From the NCBI GenBank assembly GCA_030741175.1, contig JASLVT010000070.1, positions 1 to 6,797 on the forward strand: 6,797 nucleotides of DNA, given 5' to 3'. Below are positions 1 through 6,277 of the stretch, piece after piece. The first letter of the stretch is position 1. Every line of letters starts with the position of its first letter. This DNA comes from Porticoccaceae bacterium (GTDB taxonomy: Bacteria; Pseudomonadota; Gammaproteobacteria; Pseudomonadales; Porticoccaceae). The position numbers and the translations under genes are program-made. A model generated the notes under the pieces. That model made no database searches. It was not told the origin of the DNA and saw only the letters and a list, made by a program, of their open reading frames with translations.

Positions 1-37
1 CCCGCTGATTTATGCAGTTGCTTGCCCTCAAGCCATG

Positions 38-70
38 CCGCATAAAACTTCGCTTAAAATGCGGTTTTTT
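38..70 (+). terminator. Putative Rho-independent terminator, plus-strand orientation
   Basis: A 6-bp stem (CCGCAT at 38-43 pairing with ATGCGG at 59-64) is followed directly by six T residues at 65-70. The loop of 15 bases is long for such a short stem. The T tract lies only on the plus-strand 3' side, so it would stop transcription entering from the left of the window. It overlaps the stop codon of the minus-strand hydrolase gene. Plus-strand frame 1 is open from the window edge to a TAA at 43-45 inside the stem, so the terminator may serve a convergent gene whose last codons lie at 1-45. That stretch is too short to identify. Confidence 0.45.
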
Positions 71-953
71 GTGTATTTTTATGGATAAGTTCGGCGAACG
101 TCGGCAAAAGTGCCTCAGGTAATGTGTGGCCCATACCCTCAAATAAGACTAATTCTGCATGCTTAATATGCTTGGCAGTATCAATACCGCCATTAACCGG
201 TACCAGCAAATCCTGCTTGCCATGGATAATCAGCACAGGAACTCTAATGGATTTAAGTAGCTTAGAGCGCCCCGGTGCCGTGCGAATCGCAGCGATTTGA
301 CGCATATAACCAGCAGGATTACTTGAACGTTTATGCTCTGCCTTCACCAGCGCTCGCACCACTTCATCGCTCATCGGGTAAGCTGGACTGCCAATCATCT
401 GCCAGGTATCAACCGCATTATCGAGTGCAGTGCGATTTTTCGACACCGGTCTGGTCATTTGTCGGGATACTCTTAGTGAGGGTATCCCTTTGCCTCGCTC
501 ACCACTGGTCGACATAATCGAGGTCAGAGAGAGAATGCGATCCGGATACAAGCCCGTGACCAACTGGCTTATCATGCCACCCATAGACATACCGACTATA
601 TGCGCCTGTTTGATATCAAGCGCATCAAGCACCCCCACTGTATCAGCGGCCATATCATTGAGACTGTAGGGCGCAGTAACGGGAATACGCAGATAATAGT
701 GAAGAATCAGACGCAGAATGCTCGGGGCTCTTACACCATCCATCTTATCTGTGAGGCCAATATCGCGATTATCAAATCGAATAACACGAAATCCCTTGTC
801 TACTAAAAGATCACATAACCCCATCGGCCAGCGCACTAACTGGTTATAGAGTCCTGCGACCAATAAAATAACGGGATCAGCAGGATCACCGTAATCTTCG
901 TAAGCTATTCGAATACCATTTGAGTGAAGAAATTTTGTGGTGGACTCTGCCAT
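54..953 (-). CDS. Alpha/beta hydrolase (esterase-like)
   Basis: This 299-residue protein has the alpha/beta-hydrolase fold and no signal peptide, so it is probably cytoplasmic. The catalytic triad is visible: nucleophile Ser123 in the elbow GMSMGG, acid Asp248 in HGKQD, and His276 in GMGH. The segment around residues 33-42 (AGLYNQ, then RWP) occupies the oxyanion-loop position, and FDNRDIG at 60-66 is typical of the subfamily often annotated as carboxylesterase or RdmC-like methylesterase. Residues 150-230 form the variable cap. The ATG at 953-951 has a Shine-Dalgarno AAAGG (961-965) seven bases upstream. It lies 58 bases after the propeller gene on the same strand with no clear terminator between them, so co-transcription with the sulfatase unit is plausible. 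The substrate cannot be read from the sequence; an ester or lactone is the general expectation, and other hydrolase chemistries are possible. Confidence 0.9.
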   Translation of the reverse strand: MAESTTKFLHSNGIRIAYEDYGDPADPVILLVAGLYNQLVRWPMGLCDLLVDKGFRVIRFDNRDIGLTDKMDGVRAPSILRLILHYYLRIPVTAPYSLNDMAADTVGVLDALDIKQAHIVGMSMGGMISQLVTGLYPDRILSLTSIMSTSGERGKGIPSLRVSRQMTRPVSKNRTALDNAVDTWQMIGSPAYPMSDEVVRALVKAEHKRSSNPAGYMRQIAAIRTAPGRSKLLKSIRVPVLIIHGKQDLLVPVNGGIDTAKHIKHAELVLFEGMGHTLPEALLPTFAELIHKNTQKTAF

Positions 954-1011
954 TTTTTAACCTTTATAAACTGCGGCCTTTGCGCTCGCCAGTAACAAAA
1001 CATTGCTCGGA

Positions 1012-2196
1012 CTACTCTAGACTGGCAATACCAATCGCCTGCTCTCCCGCGCCAACATACAGAAGATATTTCTTATTATCACTATCAACAAATAAATAGG
1101 GGTCACGCAACTCATTGGCTAATGAAATCAACTCACCGCGCAAGGATGGCTCTGCCGTTAAACTAGCCCCTTCCCAGGGAAGTTCAGGGGCCAATAATTC
1201 AACCCCTTCTGTGGCACGCCAATCATCCCAGTCAGCATCTGTTAGGATCACCTGTGAGAGGAGAATCTTCTCTGGCGCCTCTCCCACTCTCGACCAGACA
1301 ACAGTCAATCGATCGTCCTCGAGCAGCAATGCGGCATGGCGCATATTAATCTCAAATAATGATTTATCTCTGGGTTTATAGGGCCCAAGGATATTGTCGC
1401 TACGAAATAAAATACCGGGCGAGCTCAACAAGTAATGCTGGTCTGCGTACTCGAAATAGCGGGTATAGACCGCACCCACTGTTTTTCCAGTGACAGAAAA
1501 ATGCACACCATCTGTCGAACTGGCAATAGCTGTTATCTGCGACAAACTATCTCGCTGCCCATGGTAAAACATCAGTATCCGCTGACTGCGGTTATCTACT
1601 ACCACATCGGGACTGGCGATATGGGGCACCTTGGTCTGGCTAAGCACTAACCCGCGAGCTTGGCGCTGCCGCTGGTCAGTAAATAATGCTCTATAAATGG
1701 CAAGGACGCTGTCCCGCACAATATAAATTGAAAAGTTATGCCACAATTCAGCCAGACTCGACTCTATCGATAGAGACGGCACCTGAGTGACAGGAAAACC
1801 CGACTGTTGCAATGATAGAACACCGGGCTCATACACTGTCCAAGGACCCTCAGGCAGATCGGCGTAGGCCATACGGATAAAATCACCCTTATGATGAGAG
1901 AAATACAGATAGTATTTACCCAGTGGTTGCTCAACCCAATCTGGCACGCGGATCATGGTTGGACCATTGATATTAATATACCCCTCAGCCTCTGCTAGCG
2001 CCTGCAATCTGGGACTTTTATCAACGGTAATTATTGGACTATCGGCAAGCCGTTGAGCGGAAAAAGGCAGTGCCTGTGCCGGCAGATAATTAGTTCGCGG
2101 CCACAGCATCAGCAATGATGCAATCAGCCCTGCTAGCAGTCCTAGCAGGGCCCAGCGCAGCGCCCTGATACCACTGCTAATCAAGGCCAATGTCAA
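1012..2196 (-). CDS. Membrane-anchored five-bladed beta-propeller protein (GH43/GH32-like fold), function unknown
   Basis: This 394-residue protein has one hydrophobic segment (about residues 15-32) preceded by Arg11 and Arg14, which predicts N-in topology with the body in the periplasm. There is no lipobox. An AQA at 40-42 could be a signal-peptidase site but lies far from the hydrophobic core, so I favour an uncleaved anchor. The body shows five repeats of the glycosidase-type propeller pattern (loop motif, then a strand of the YYLYF type): about 76-120 (KYYLYFSHH), 193-235 (SPDVVVD, then ILMFYHG), 243-275, 285-326 and 362-393 (RDPYLFVD, then KKYLLYVG). This resembles GH43/GH32-like folds, but no specific glycosidase is recognised. 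The first blade has NGP where GH43 enzymes usually carry an Asp-Pro, so activity is doubtful. The start is TTG (2196-2194), with AGGAGA at 2201-2206. An alternative TTG at 2190-2188 gives wider spacing from this site. It follows the alkylsulfatase by eight bases and is probably translationally coupled to it. Confidence 0.8.
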   Translation of the reverse strand: MTLALISSGIRALRWALLGLLAGLIASLLMLWPRTNYLPAQALPFSAQRLADSPIITVDKSPRLQALAEAEGYININGPTMIRVPDWVEQPLGKYYLYFSHHKGDFIRMAYADLPEGPWTVYEPGVLSLQQSGFPVTQVPSLSIESSLAELWHNFSIYIVRDSVLAIYRALFTDQRQRQARGLVLSQTKVPHIASPDVVVDNRSQRILMFYHGQRDSLSQITAIASSTDGVHFSVTGKTVGAVYTRYFEYADQHYLLSSPGILFRSDNILGPYKPRDKSLFEINMRHAALLLEDDRLTVVWSRVGEAPEKILLSQVILTDADWDDWRATEGVELLAPELPWEGASLTAEPSLRGELISLANELRDPYLFVDSDNKKYLLYVGAGEQAIGIASLE

Positions 2197-2200
2197 TCAA

Positions 2201-2206
2201 TCTCCT
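2201..2206 (-). promoter_or_regulatory. Ribosome-binding site overlapping the upstream stop codon
   Basis: The minus strand reads TAGGAGATTGATTG across the junction of the alkylsulfatase and propeller genes. The TAG is the alkylsulfatase stop (2207-2205), and AGGAGA, a strong Shine-Dalgarno sequence, begins inside it. Spacing to the TTG at 2196-2194 is four bases, which is short; spacing to the second in-frame TTG at 2190-2188 is ten bases. Either way the arrangement points to translational coupling of the two genes. Confidence 0.7.
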
Positions 2207-4199
2207 AAGGCGTGACGATATCAAAGTTATCATTGGATTCACCCAGCAGCGAAAAGAACTTCAACAGATCTAGCATACTGCCTTCCACTTGCAGAGCATC
2301 GGATCTGAGCAACTCCTTTATACCCGCTTGACCGATCATAATATCGACAAACAGGTTCTTGCTCAGTGTAATACTGACGTCAGCATCAACCGCAGGGGGT
2401 AACTGCTGATAGTGCAAGACAGAATTACGCACTGTAAGCACAAAATTTTGTTGTTCATCAGCAAATAGTACGTTAAGCACCATACGCTCGCCCTCAGCTT
2501 TCTCCGCGTCCAACCGCACCGATAACGCTTTCATAAACTGTAGCGGTGGAACCTGTAGCAAAAAATCTTTGGCCAGTGCCAGATCATGGTGCTGATCTGG
2601 CTTACCTCGATCAAGCTCCTGCGCACCTGTCAGATAGATATCTCGCCAGGGGCCAGATTCGGCTTGATAGGCCATCTGACGATAGGCATCAGCTAGCAAC
2701 TGTTTGGCATCGCTGTTGTCGGGTTGGGCAAATACCAGATGGTTAAGCACTTCAGCGACCCAGCGATACTCACCCTGAGCCATTGACTGAGTAGCTTTTT
2801 CGATAATATTGGAAGCACCCCCCATAAATTCGACATAACGCACCGCGGATTGTTCTGGTGGCAGCGGATTCAGTTGCGCTGGATTACCCTCATACCAACC
2901 CAAATAGTGCTGATAGACCGCCTTACTATTGTGACTTAGGGTGCCGTAATAACCGCGCAAATGAAAGTTACCCGCTAAGCTTTTGGGCAATGTTAAACGC
3001 TCGGCAATCTCCTTTGGGGTATAACCGAAATTGGCCAATCGCAGGGTCTGATCATGAGTGAACTTGTACATATCCTGCTGCTGTTCCATCAACGTAATAA
3101 TGCGATCATGTCCCCAGGTAGGCCAGTGATGACTGTTAAACAGTATTTCAACATTGTCCAACCGCTCGATTGTCTCACCAATGTAATCACTCCATGCCAA
3201 TGCATCACGTACCTTAGCTCCCCGAAGAGTTAAAATATTATGCATAACATGAGATAGCAGCTCGGCTCCGCAGAAGGCTTTATATTGTGGCAAATAAAAG
3301 GTTAATTCTGCCGGCGCTTCAGAATGCGGTACGTTGTAGAATTCAAACTCAACGCCATCGACAGTCATCGGCACCACCGGTTGATCAATCACCACCGTCG
3401 GCTCAAGGATAGAGGTACTACCAAAAATTGGTTGCTTGCCTAATCCGGTGTCAACATGACCAAGTGGTGAGCGCTCGAGGCTATTGCCATACATATACAC
3501 ACTGCGCCGCGTCATGGCTGGTCCAGCAATAACATTTTCGCTAGTGGCCTCTTCAATAAAACCAGCAGGTGCAATAATCGGCACATCTTTTGTGGCTATC
3601 TGCTGAGTATCCAGAAGTGCTAGCACACCACCAAAATGGTCAATATGGCTGTGGGTAAGAATGATTCCAGTAAGCTCTATCTTTCCAAGATGCTGCTCAG
3701 CAAACGCCATTGCGGCACGGGTAGTTTCCAAAGTGGTTAATGGGTCAACCAAAATCCAGCCCGAATTACTCTTAATCAGACTGATATTGGCTAAATCAAA
3801 ACCGCGTAATTGATAAATGTCTTTATCAACTTTAAATAGCCCACGAATGTTATTGAGCTTGGCCTGTCGCCACAGACTCGGGTTGACCGTATCAGGTGCT
3901 TCACCTGCAACAAAGCTATAGTTACCTGGATCCCATAACGGCATTCCAGAATCAGTCGCGACTACACCGACAGGCGCTTGCGCTATCATGCCGCGCTGAG
4001 CATCGTCAAAATCCTGCTGATTCGCCAGTTCAAGCTCTTGGGCAAGTGCTTTGTTGCTGGCGATAGTGTGCTCGCTAGCAGCAAATCGATCCCCCGTCTG
4101 CTCCACTGCAACTGATGATCGATCACAGCCAACAAGGCCAGTGACCAATACAAAACCGGCAAACCATTTTATAAATCCGTTATTTAAATTGCCTCTCAT
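2205..4199 (-). CDS. Type III alkylsulfatase (SdsA1/BDS1-like, metallo-beta-lactamase fold), predicted lipoprotein
   Basis: This enzyme is predicted to hydrolyse long-chain alkyl sulfate esters to alcohol and sulfate. With the start at 4199 it has 664 residues, usual for the family. Domain order: lipoprotein signal (1-25), metallo-beta-lactamase domain (about 125-360), alkylsulfatase dimerisation domain (about 365-500) and an SCP2-like C-terminal domain (about 550-664). The binuclear zinc site is intact: HSHIDH supplies His183, His185, Asp187 and His188, followed by Glu294 (in SEAPAE), Glu313 (in GAELL) and His358 (in NSHHWP). Arg326 and Arg331 in the LRGAKVRD segment match the conserved sulfate-binding region. 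The signal ends in the lipobox LVGC (Cys25) followed by Asp. An upstream in-frame ATG at 4235 would add 12 residues ahead of the signal peptide and has a poor ribosome site, so the ATG at 4199 is preferred. The gene begins a new unit after the thiolase terminator. Primary versus secondary alkyl sulfate preference cannot be told. Confidence 0.92.
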   Translation of the reverse strand: MRGNLNNGFIKWFAGFVLVTGLVGCDRSSVAVEQTGDRFAASEHTIASNKALAQELELANQQDFDDAQRGMIAQAPVGVVATDSGMPLWDPGNYSFVAGEAPDTVNPSLWRQAKLNNIRGLFKVDKDIYQLRGFDLANISLIKSNSGWILVDPLTTLETTRAAMAFAEQHLGKIELTGIILTHSHIDHFGGVLALLDTQQIATKDVPIIAPAGFIEEATSENVIAGPAMTRRSVYMYGNSLERSPLGHVDTGLGKQPIFGSTSILEPTVVIDQPVVPMTVDGVEFEFYNVPHSEAPAELTFYLPQYKAFCGAELLSHVMHNILTLRGAKVRDALAWSDYIGETIERLDNVEILFNSHHWPTWGHDRIITLMEQQQDMYKFTHDQTLRLANFGYTPKEIAERLTLPKSLAGNFHLRGYYGTLSHNSKAVYQHYLGWYEGNPAQLNPLPPEQSAVRYVEFMGGASNIIEKATQSMAQGEYRWVAEVLNHLVFAQPDNSDAKQLLADAYRQMAYQAESGPWRDIYLTGAQELDRGKPDQHHDLALAKDFLLQVPPLQFMKALSVRLDAEKAEGERMVLNVLFADEQQNFVLTVRNSVLHYQQLPPAVDADVSITLSKNLFVDIMIGQAGIKELLRSDALQVEGSMLDLLKFFSLLGESNDNFDIVTP

Positions 4200-4206
4200 A
4201 GCCCCG

Positions 4207-4211
4207 TTCCT
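4207..4211 (-). promoter_or_regulatory. Ribosome-binding site deciding the alkylsulfatase start
   Basis: The minus strand carries AGGAA at 4211-4207, with AGGA eight bases before the ATG at 4199-4197. The alternative ATG at 4235-4233 is preceded by GAGTTTTA, a much weaker site. The start at 4199 also places the positively charged N-region and hydrophobic core exactly where a lipoprotein signal peptide needs them. Confidence 0.6.
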
Positions 4212-4281
4212 ATCATTAATACCATCATTAAACATTAAAACTCGAATACCCCAAAGTCAGTTTTGCACCCAACAACATACA

Positions 4282-4318
4282 AAAAAACCATCGATTGCAA
4301 AACAACCGATGGTTTTTT
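4282..4318 (-). terminator. Rho-independent terminator after the thiolase gene (potentially bidirectional)
   Basis: A perfect 12-bp inverted repeat (AAAAAACCATCG at 4282-4293, CGATGGTTTTTT at 4307-4318) encloses a 13-base loop. The GC-containing core is CCATCG/CGATGG, and the flanking A/T tracts give a U-run on whichever strand is transcribed. It begins 25 bases after the thiolase stop codon at 4344-4346. On the minus strand it ends the MaoC-thiolase transcript and separates it from the alkylsulfatase gene. No plus-strand gene feeds into it, so only the minus orientation has an obvious use. Confidence 0.85.
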
Positions 4319-4343
4319 ACATAGCATGGGTGCTGAGCCGCTA

Positions 4344-5525
4344 TTACAGCACTTCAAACAGTCCAGCGGCTCCCATACCACCGCCAACACACATAGTGAT
4401 GACCACGTACTTTTCGCCACGACGTTTACCTTCCATCAAAGCATGCATGACCATACGCGCGCCACTCATACCAAATGGATGGCCAATCGAAATAGAGCCA
4501 CCATTAACATTTAAACGTTCCATCGGAATGCCCAGTTTGTCACGGCAATACAGAACCTGCACAGCAAAGGCCTCGTTTAACTCCCACAGGCCAATATCAT
4601 CCATCTTCAGCCCATTGCGCTGTAATAATTTGGGAATGGCGAACACTGGGCCAATACCCATCTCATCCGGTTCACATCCAGCGACTGCCATACCGCGATA
4701 AACACCTAGAGGCTCTAGGTTACGCTGTGAAGCCAGCGTGCTATCCATCATTACGACTGCCGCAGCGCCATCAGATAACTGTGACGCGTTACCAGCAGTG
4801 ATAACACCGCCATCGCGAACCGGCTTAAGGCCTGCCAGATTTTCAAGCGATGTTCCGGGACGGTTGCCCTCATCCAATGACAATGTGACCTCTTCTTTAC
4901 TCACCTCACCGGTCTCACGGTTAGTCACCAACTTGGTGGCTGTCACAGGTACAATTTCATCAGCAAACAGCCCCCCTTGCTGAGCTGCCGCCGTGCGCTC
5001 TTGAGAAATTACCGAATATTCATCCTGTGCTTCACGAGAGACGCTGTAACGATTAGCCACAGTCTCTGCCGTGTCGAGCATTGGCATATGAATCAATGGC
5101 GCATGCTTCATGGCCAAGGGATCAGCGACACGGTGAAGATTAAATTTATCATTTTGAATCAAACTGATACTTTCGCAGCCACCGGCAACGATAATTTGTG
5201 CGCCATCATTGGTAATATTATTGGCTGCAATTGAGACGGCCATCAGACCAGAGGAACATTGACGGTCAACCGTCATACCGGAAACGCTGACTGGAAGGCC
5301 TGAAGCTATCGCCGCTTGACGCCCCAGATTCATCGTCTGAGTACCCTGCTGCATGGCGGCACCAATAATGCAGTCATCAATCTCTGCAGGATCAACCCCA
5401 GATCGGGCGACTGCCGCTTTAATGGCATGTGAACTCATAGAAGGTGATTCAAGATCGTTGAATGCACCGCGAAACGCTCTGCCAATAGGTGTGCGAGCGG
5501 CTGAAACAATAACTGCTTCTTTCAT
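4344..5525 (-). CDS. Thiolase (acetyl-CoA C-acyltransferase family)
   Basis: This 393-residue thiolase would cleave 3-ketoacyl-CoA with CoA to give acetyl-CoA and a shortened acyl-CoA; the reverse condensation is also possible for the family. All catalytic elements are present: nucleophile Cys90 in DRQCSSG, the NEAF loop at 317-320, His349 in GHPFGMSG, and Cys379 in CVGGGMG. Length and ends match cytoplasmic class II thiolases, with no gap or extension. HPFGMSGAR in place of the commoner HPLGASGAR marks a subgroup of degradative acyl-CoA thiolases, but the chain-length preference is not readable. The ATG at 5525-5523 has AAGGA (5533-5537) seven bases upstream. It lies 57 bases downstream of the MaoC-like gene on the same strand and ends at a strong terminator, so the two probably form an operon. 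No FadB-type partner gene is adjacent, so an assignment as FadA proper is not made. Confidence 0.93.
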   Translation of the reverse strand: MKEAVIVSAARTPIGRAFRGAFNDLESPSMSSHAIKAAVARSGVDPAEIDDCIIGAAMQQGTQTMNLGRQAAIASGLPVSVSGMTVDRQCSSGLMAVSIAANNITNDGAQIIVAGGCESISLIQNDKFNLHRVADPLAMKHAPLIHMPMLDTAETVANRYSVSREAQDEYSVISQERTAAAQQGGLFADEIVPVTATKLVTNRETGEVSKEEVTLSLDEGNRPGTSLENLAGLKPVRDGGVITAGNASQLSDGAAAVVMMDSTLASQRNLEPLGVYRGMAVAGCEPDEMGIGPVFAIPKLLQRNGLKMDDIGLWELNEAFAVQVLYCRDKLGIPMERLNVNGGSISIGHPFGMSGARMVMHALMEGKRRGEKYVVITMCVGGGMGAAGLFEVL

Positions 5526-5582
5526 AATAATGTCCTTGATTAGTTATATTAAATTTATAATGGCCCGATGACTGAGCCTGAC

Positions 5583-6044
5583 TTACTTAGCCATCTGCAC
5601 GCTGAGCCACTCAGCGACCAGTGCCGGCTTATCATTACCTTCGATCTCAACCGATACCTCGACCTTAAAATCAAACTGGCCTGGGCGTTTTTCGCTAATA
5701 TCGACTACTGTGGCATGACAGCGAATCTTGCTACCCACCCGCACGGGCGCAACAAAACGCACCTTATCGAAACCCTTATTCACGCCCATGTAGATACCGT
5801 CAATCAGCAAGTTATAGCTCTCAGAGAAATGTGACAGCATAGATAGCGTTAAGAAACCATGGGCAATGGTACCGCCGAATGGTGTTTTTGCAGCTGCTTC
5901 GGGATCGATATGAATAAACTGATGATCCAATGTACAGTCAGCGAATTGATTGACCTGTTCTTGGGTAACCTCAAACCAGTCGGTTGGCTCACAAACATGA
6001 CCAATATATTGGTCGATTTCGGTTTTCTTTATTACCTGTGGCAT
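5583..6044 (-). CDS. MaoC-like (hot-dog fold) enoyl-CoA hydratase/dehydratase
   Basis: This 153-residue protein is a single hot-dog domain of the MaoC/NodN type, which typically performs (R)-specific hydration of trans-2-enoyl-CoA. The hydratase-2 motif spans about residues 36-64: Asp40 and His45 are the likely catalytic pair (DHQFIHID), followed by the conserved TPFGGTIAHG segment. The N-terminal IGHVCEPTDWFEV region and the length fit NodN-like members. The ATG at 6044-6042 has AGGGGG (6053-6058) eight bases upstream, a strong ribosome site. It is the first gene of a probable two-gene operon with the thiolase and is divergent from the XRE/MmyB-type regulator. Whether it acts in beta-oxidation, in supplying (R)-3-hydroxyacyl-CoA, or on a special substrate cannot be decided. 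I found no convincing sigma70 promoter for it in the intergenic region. Confidence 0.9.
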   Translation of the reverse strand: MPQVIKKTEIDQYIGHVCEPTDWFEVTQEQVNQFADCTLDHQFIHIDPEAAAKTPFGGTIAHGFLTLSMLSHFSESYNLLIDGIYMGVNKGFDKVRFVAPVRVGSKIRCHATVVDISEKRPGQFDFKVEVSVEIEGNDKPALVAEWLSVQMAK

Positions 6045-6114
6045 TGTGCTGACCCCCTATAATTGTGTTTAGATGGAAATAGCAAAAGTAACCATCATCA
6101 TTGCCATGAATGCG

Positions 6115-6133
6115 CTCAGTGTCGCTTACTGAG
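6115..6133. promoter_or_regulatory. Inverted repeat, candidate operator in divergent intergenic region
   Basis: CTCAGT (6115-6120) and ACTGAG (6128-6133) form a perfect 6-bp inverted repeat with a 7-base spacer. It lies between the MaoC-like gene and the XRE-type regulator. The half-site recurs in extended form as CTCAGTAA at 6254-6261, close to the regulator start, and TTACTGAG at 6126-6133 is its exact reverse complement. Such symmetry suits a dimeric HTH protein, possibly the adjacent regulator itself. No binding evidence exists, and 6-bp arms can occur by chance. Confidence 0.35.
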
Positions 6134-6147
6134 TTTCCGAATACCAT

Positions 6148-6160
6148 GACATGTTATGTC
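6148..6160. promoter_or_regulatory. Short palindrome, candidate protein-binding site
   Basis: GACAT (6148-6152) and ATGTC (6156-6160) are perfect inverted arms around GTT. It lies in the divergent intergenic region, about 25 bases upstream of the proposed regulator promoter. It is a weaker operator candidate than the neighbouring CTCAGT repeat because its arms are only five bases. Confidence 0.25.
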
Positions 6161-6183
6161 CGGTTACAACCAAAACAGCATCA

Positions 6184-6213
6184 TTGAAACGAATGTTGAT
6201 CATGCTTTATATC
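6184..6213 (+). promoter_or_regulatory. Candidate sigma70-type promoter for the regulator gene
   Basis: TTGAAA (6184-6189) matches five of six bases of the -35 consensus. TATATC (6208-6213) matches four of six of the -10 consensus at an 18-base spacing, with a TG four bases before it. Transcription would begin near 6220, leaving a leader of about 60 bases before the regulator coding region. It reads rightward, consistent with the divergent arrangement. Confidence 0.4.
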
Positions 6214-6233
6214 GTTGTGATTATGACGCCGGA

Positions 6234-6277
6234 TGGCTACCATAGGCCCTTACCTCAGTAAAAAAGAGTAGTAGCCA
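6234..6277 (+). repeat. Long-loop inverted repeat in the regulator leader
   Basis: TGGCTAC (6234-6240) and GTAGCCA (6271-6277) are perfect 7-bp inverted arms separated by 30 bases. In the transcript the second arm would end just before the first possible start codon, and the purine-rich AAAAAGAG (6261-6268), the only plausible ribosome site, would lie in the loop. It may influence translation of the regulator, but the long loop makes the structure only moderately stable. Confidence 0.25.

Noticed and set aside
1..45. Possible C-terminal end of a plus-strand gene (frame 1 open to TAA at 43-45; frame 2 open to TAA at 86-88), or a minus-strand ATG at 43-41 open to the edge
   Set aside because: Only about 14 to 29 codons are visible in each case, with no recognisable motif, and three competing readings exist.
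954..1011. Possible terminator or promoter between the propeller and hydrolase genes
   Set aside because: Only GC-rich 3-bp pairings without a T tract, and a lone TTTATA, were found; neither is convincing.
4227..4254. Possible minus-strand promoter for the alkylsulfatase (TTGGGG, 16 bases, TTTAAT)
   Set aside because: The -10 is good but the -35 matches only three bases. It would fit the start at 4199, but support is too thin to list.
4236..4420. A 61-codon minus-strand frame ending next to the alkylsulfatase start
   Set aside because: It overlaps the thiolase C-terminus in another frame and runs through the terminator hairpin, so it is a shadow frame.
4051..4701. A 216-codon plus-strand open frame
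   Set aside because: It runs antisense across the alkylsulfatase start, the terminator and the thiolase C-terminus. All of these are strongly supported, and the translation is low-complexity with no known domain.
6058..6063. Perfect TATAAT on the plus strand beside the MaoC-like gene
   Set aside because: No acceptable -35 lies 16-18 bases upstream, and it would sit about 215 bases before the regulator. It overlaps the ribosome-site region of the opposite gene and is probably chance.
6233..6274. ATG at 6233 as the regulator start, with readthrough of two TAG codons
   Set aside because: There is no good ribosome site, tandem stops make readthrough unlikely, and nothing else in the window suggests amber recoding.
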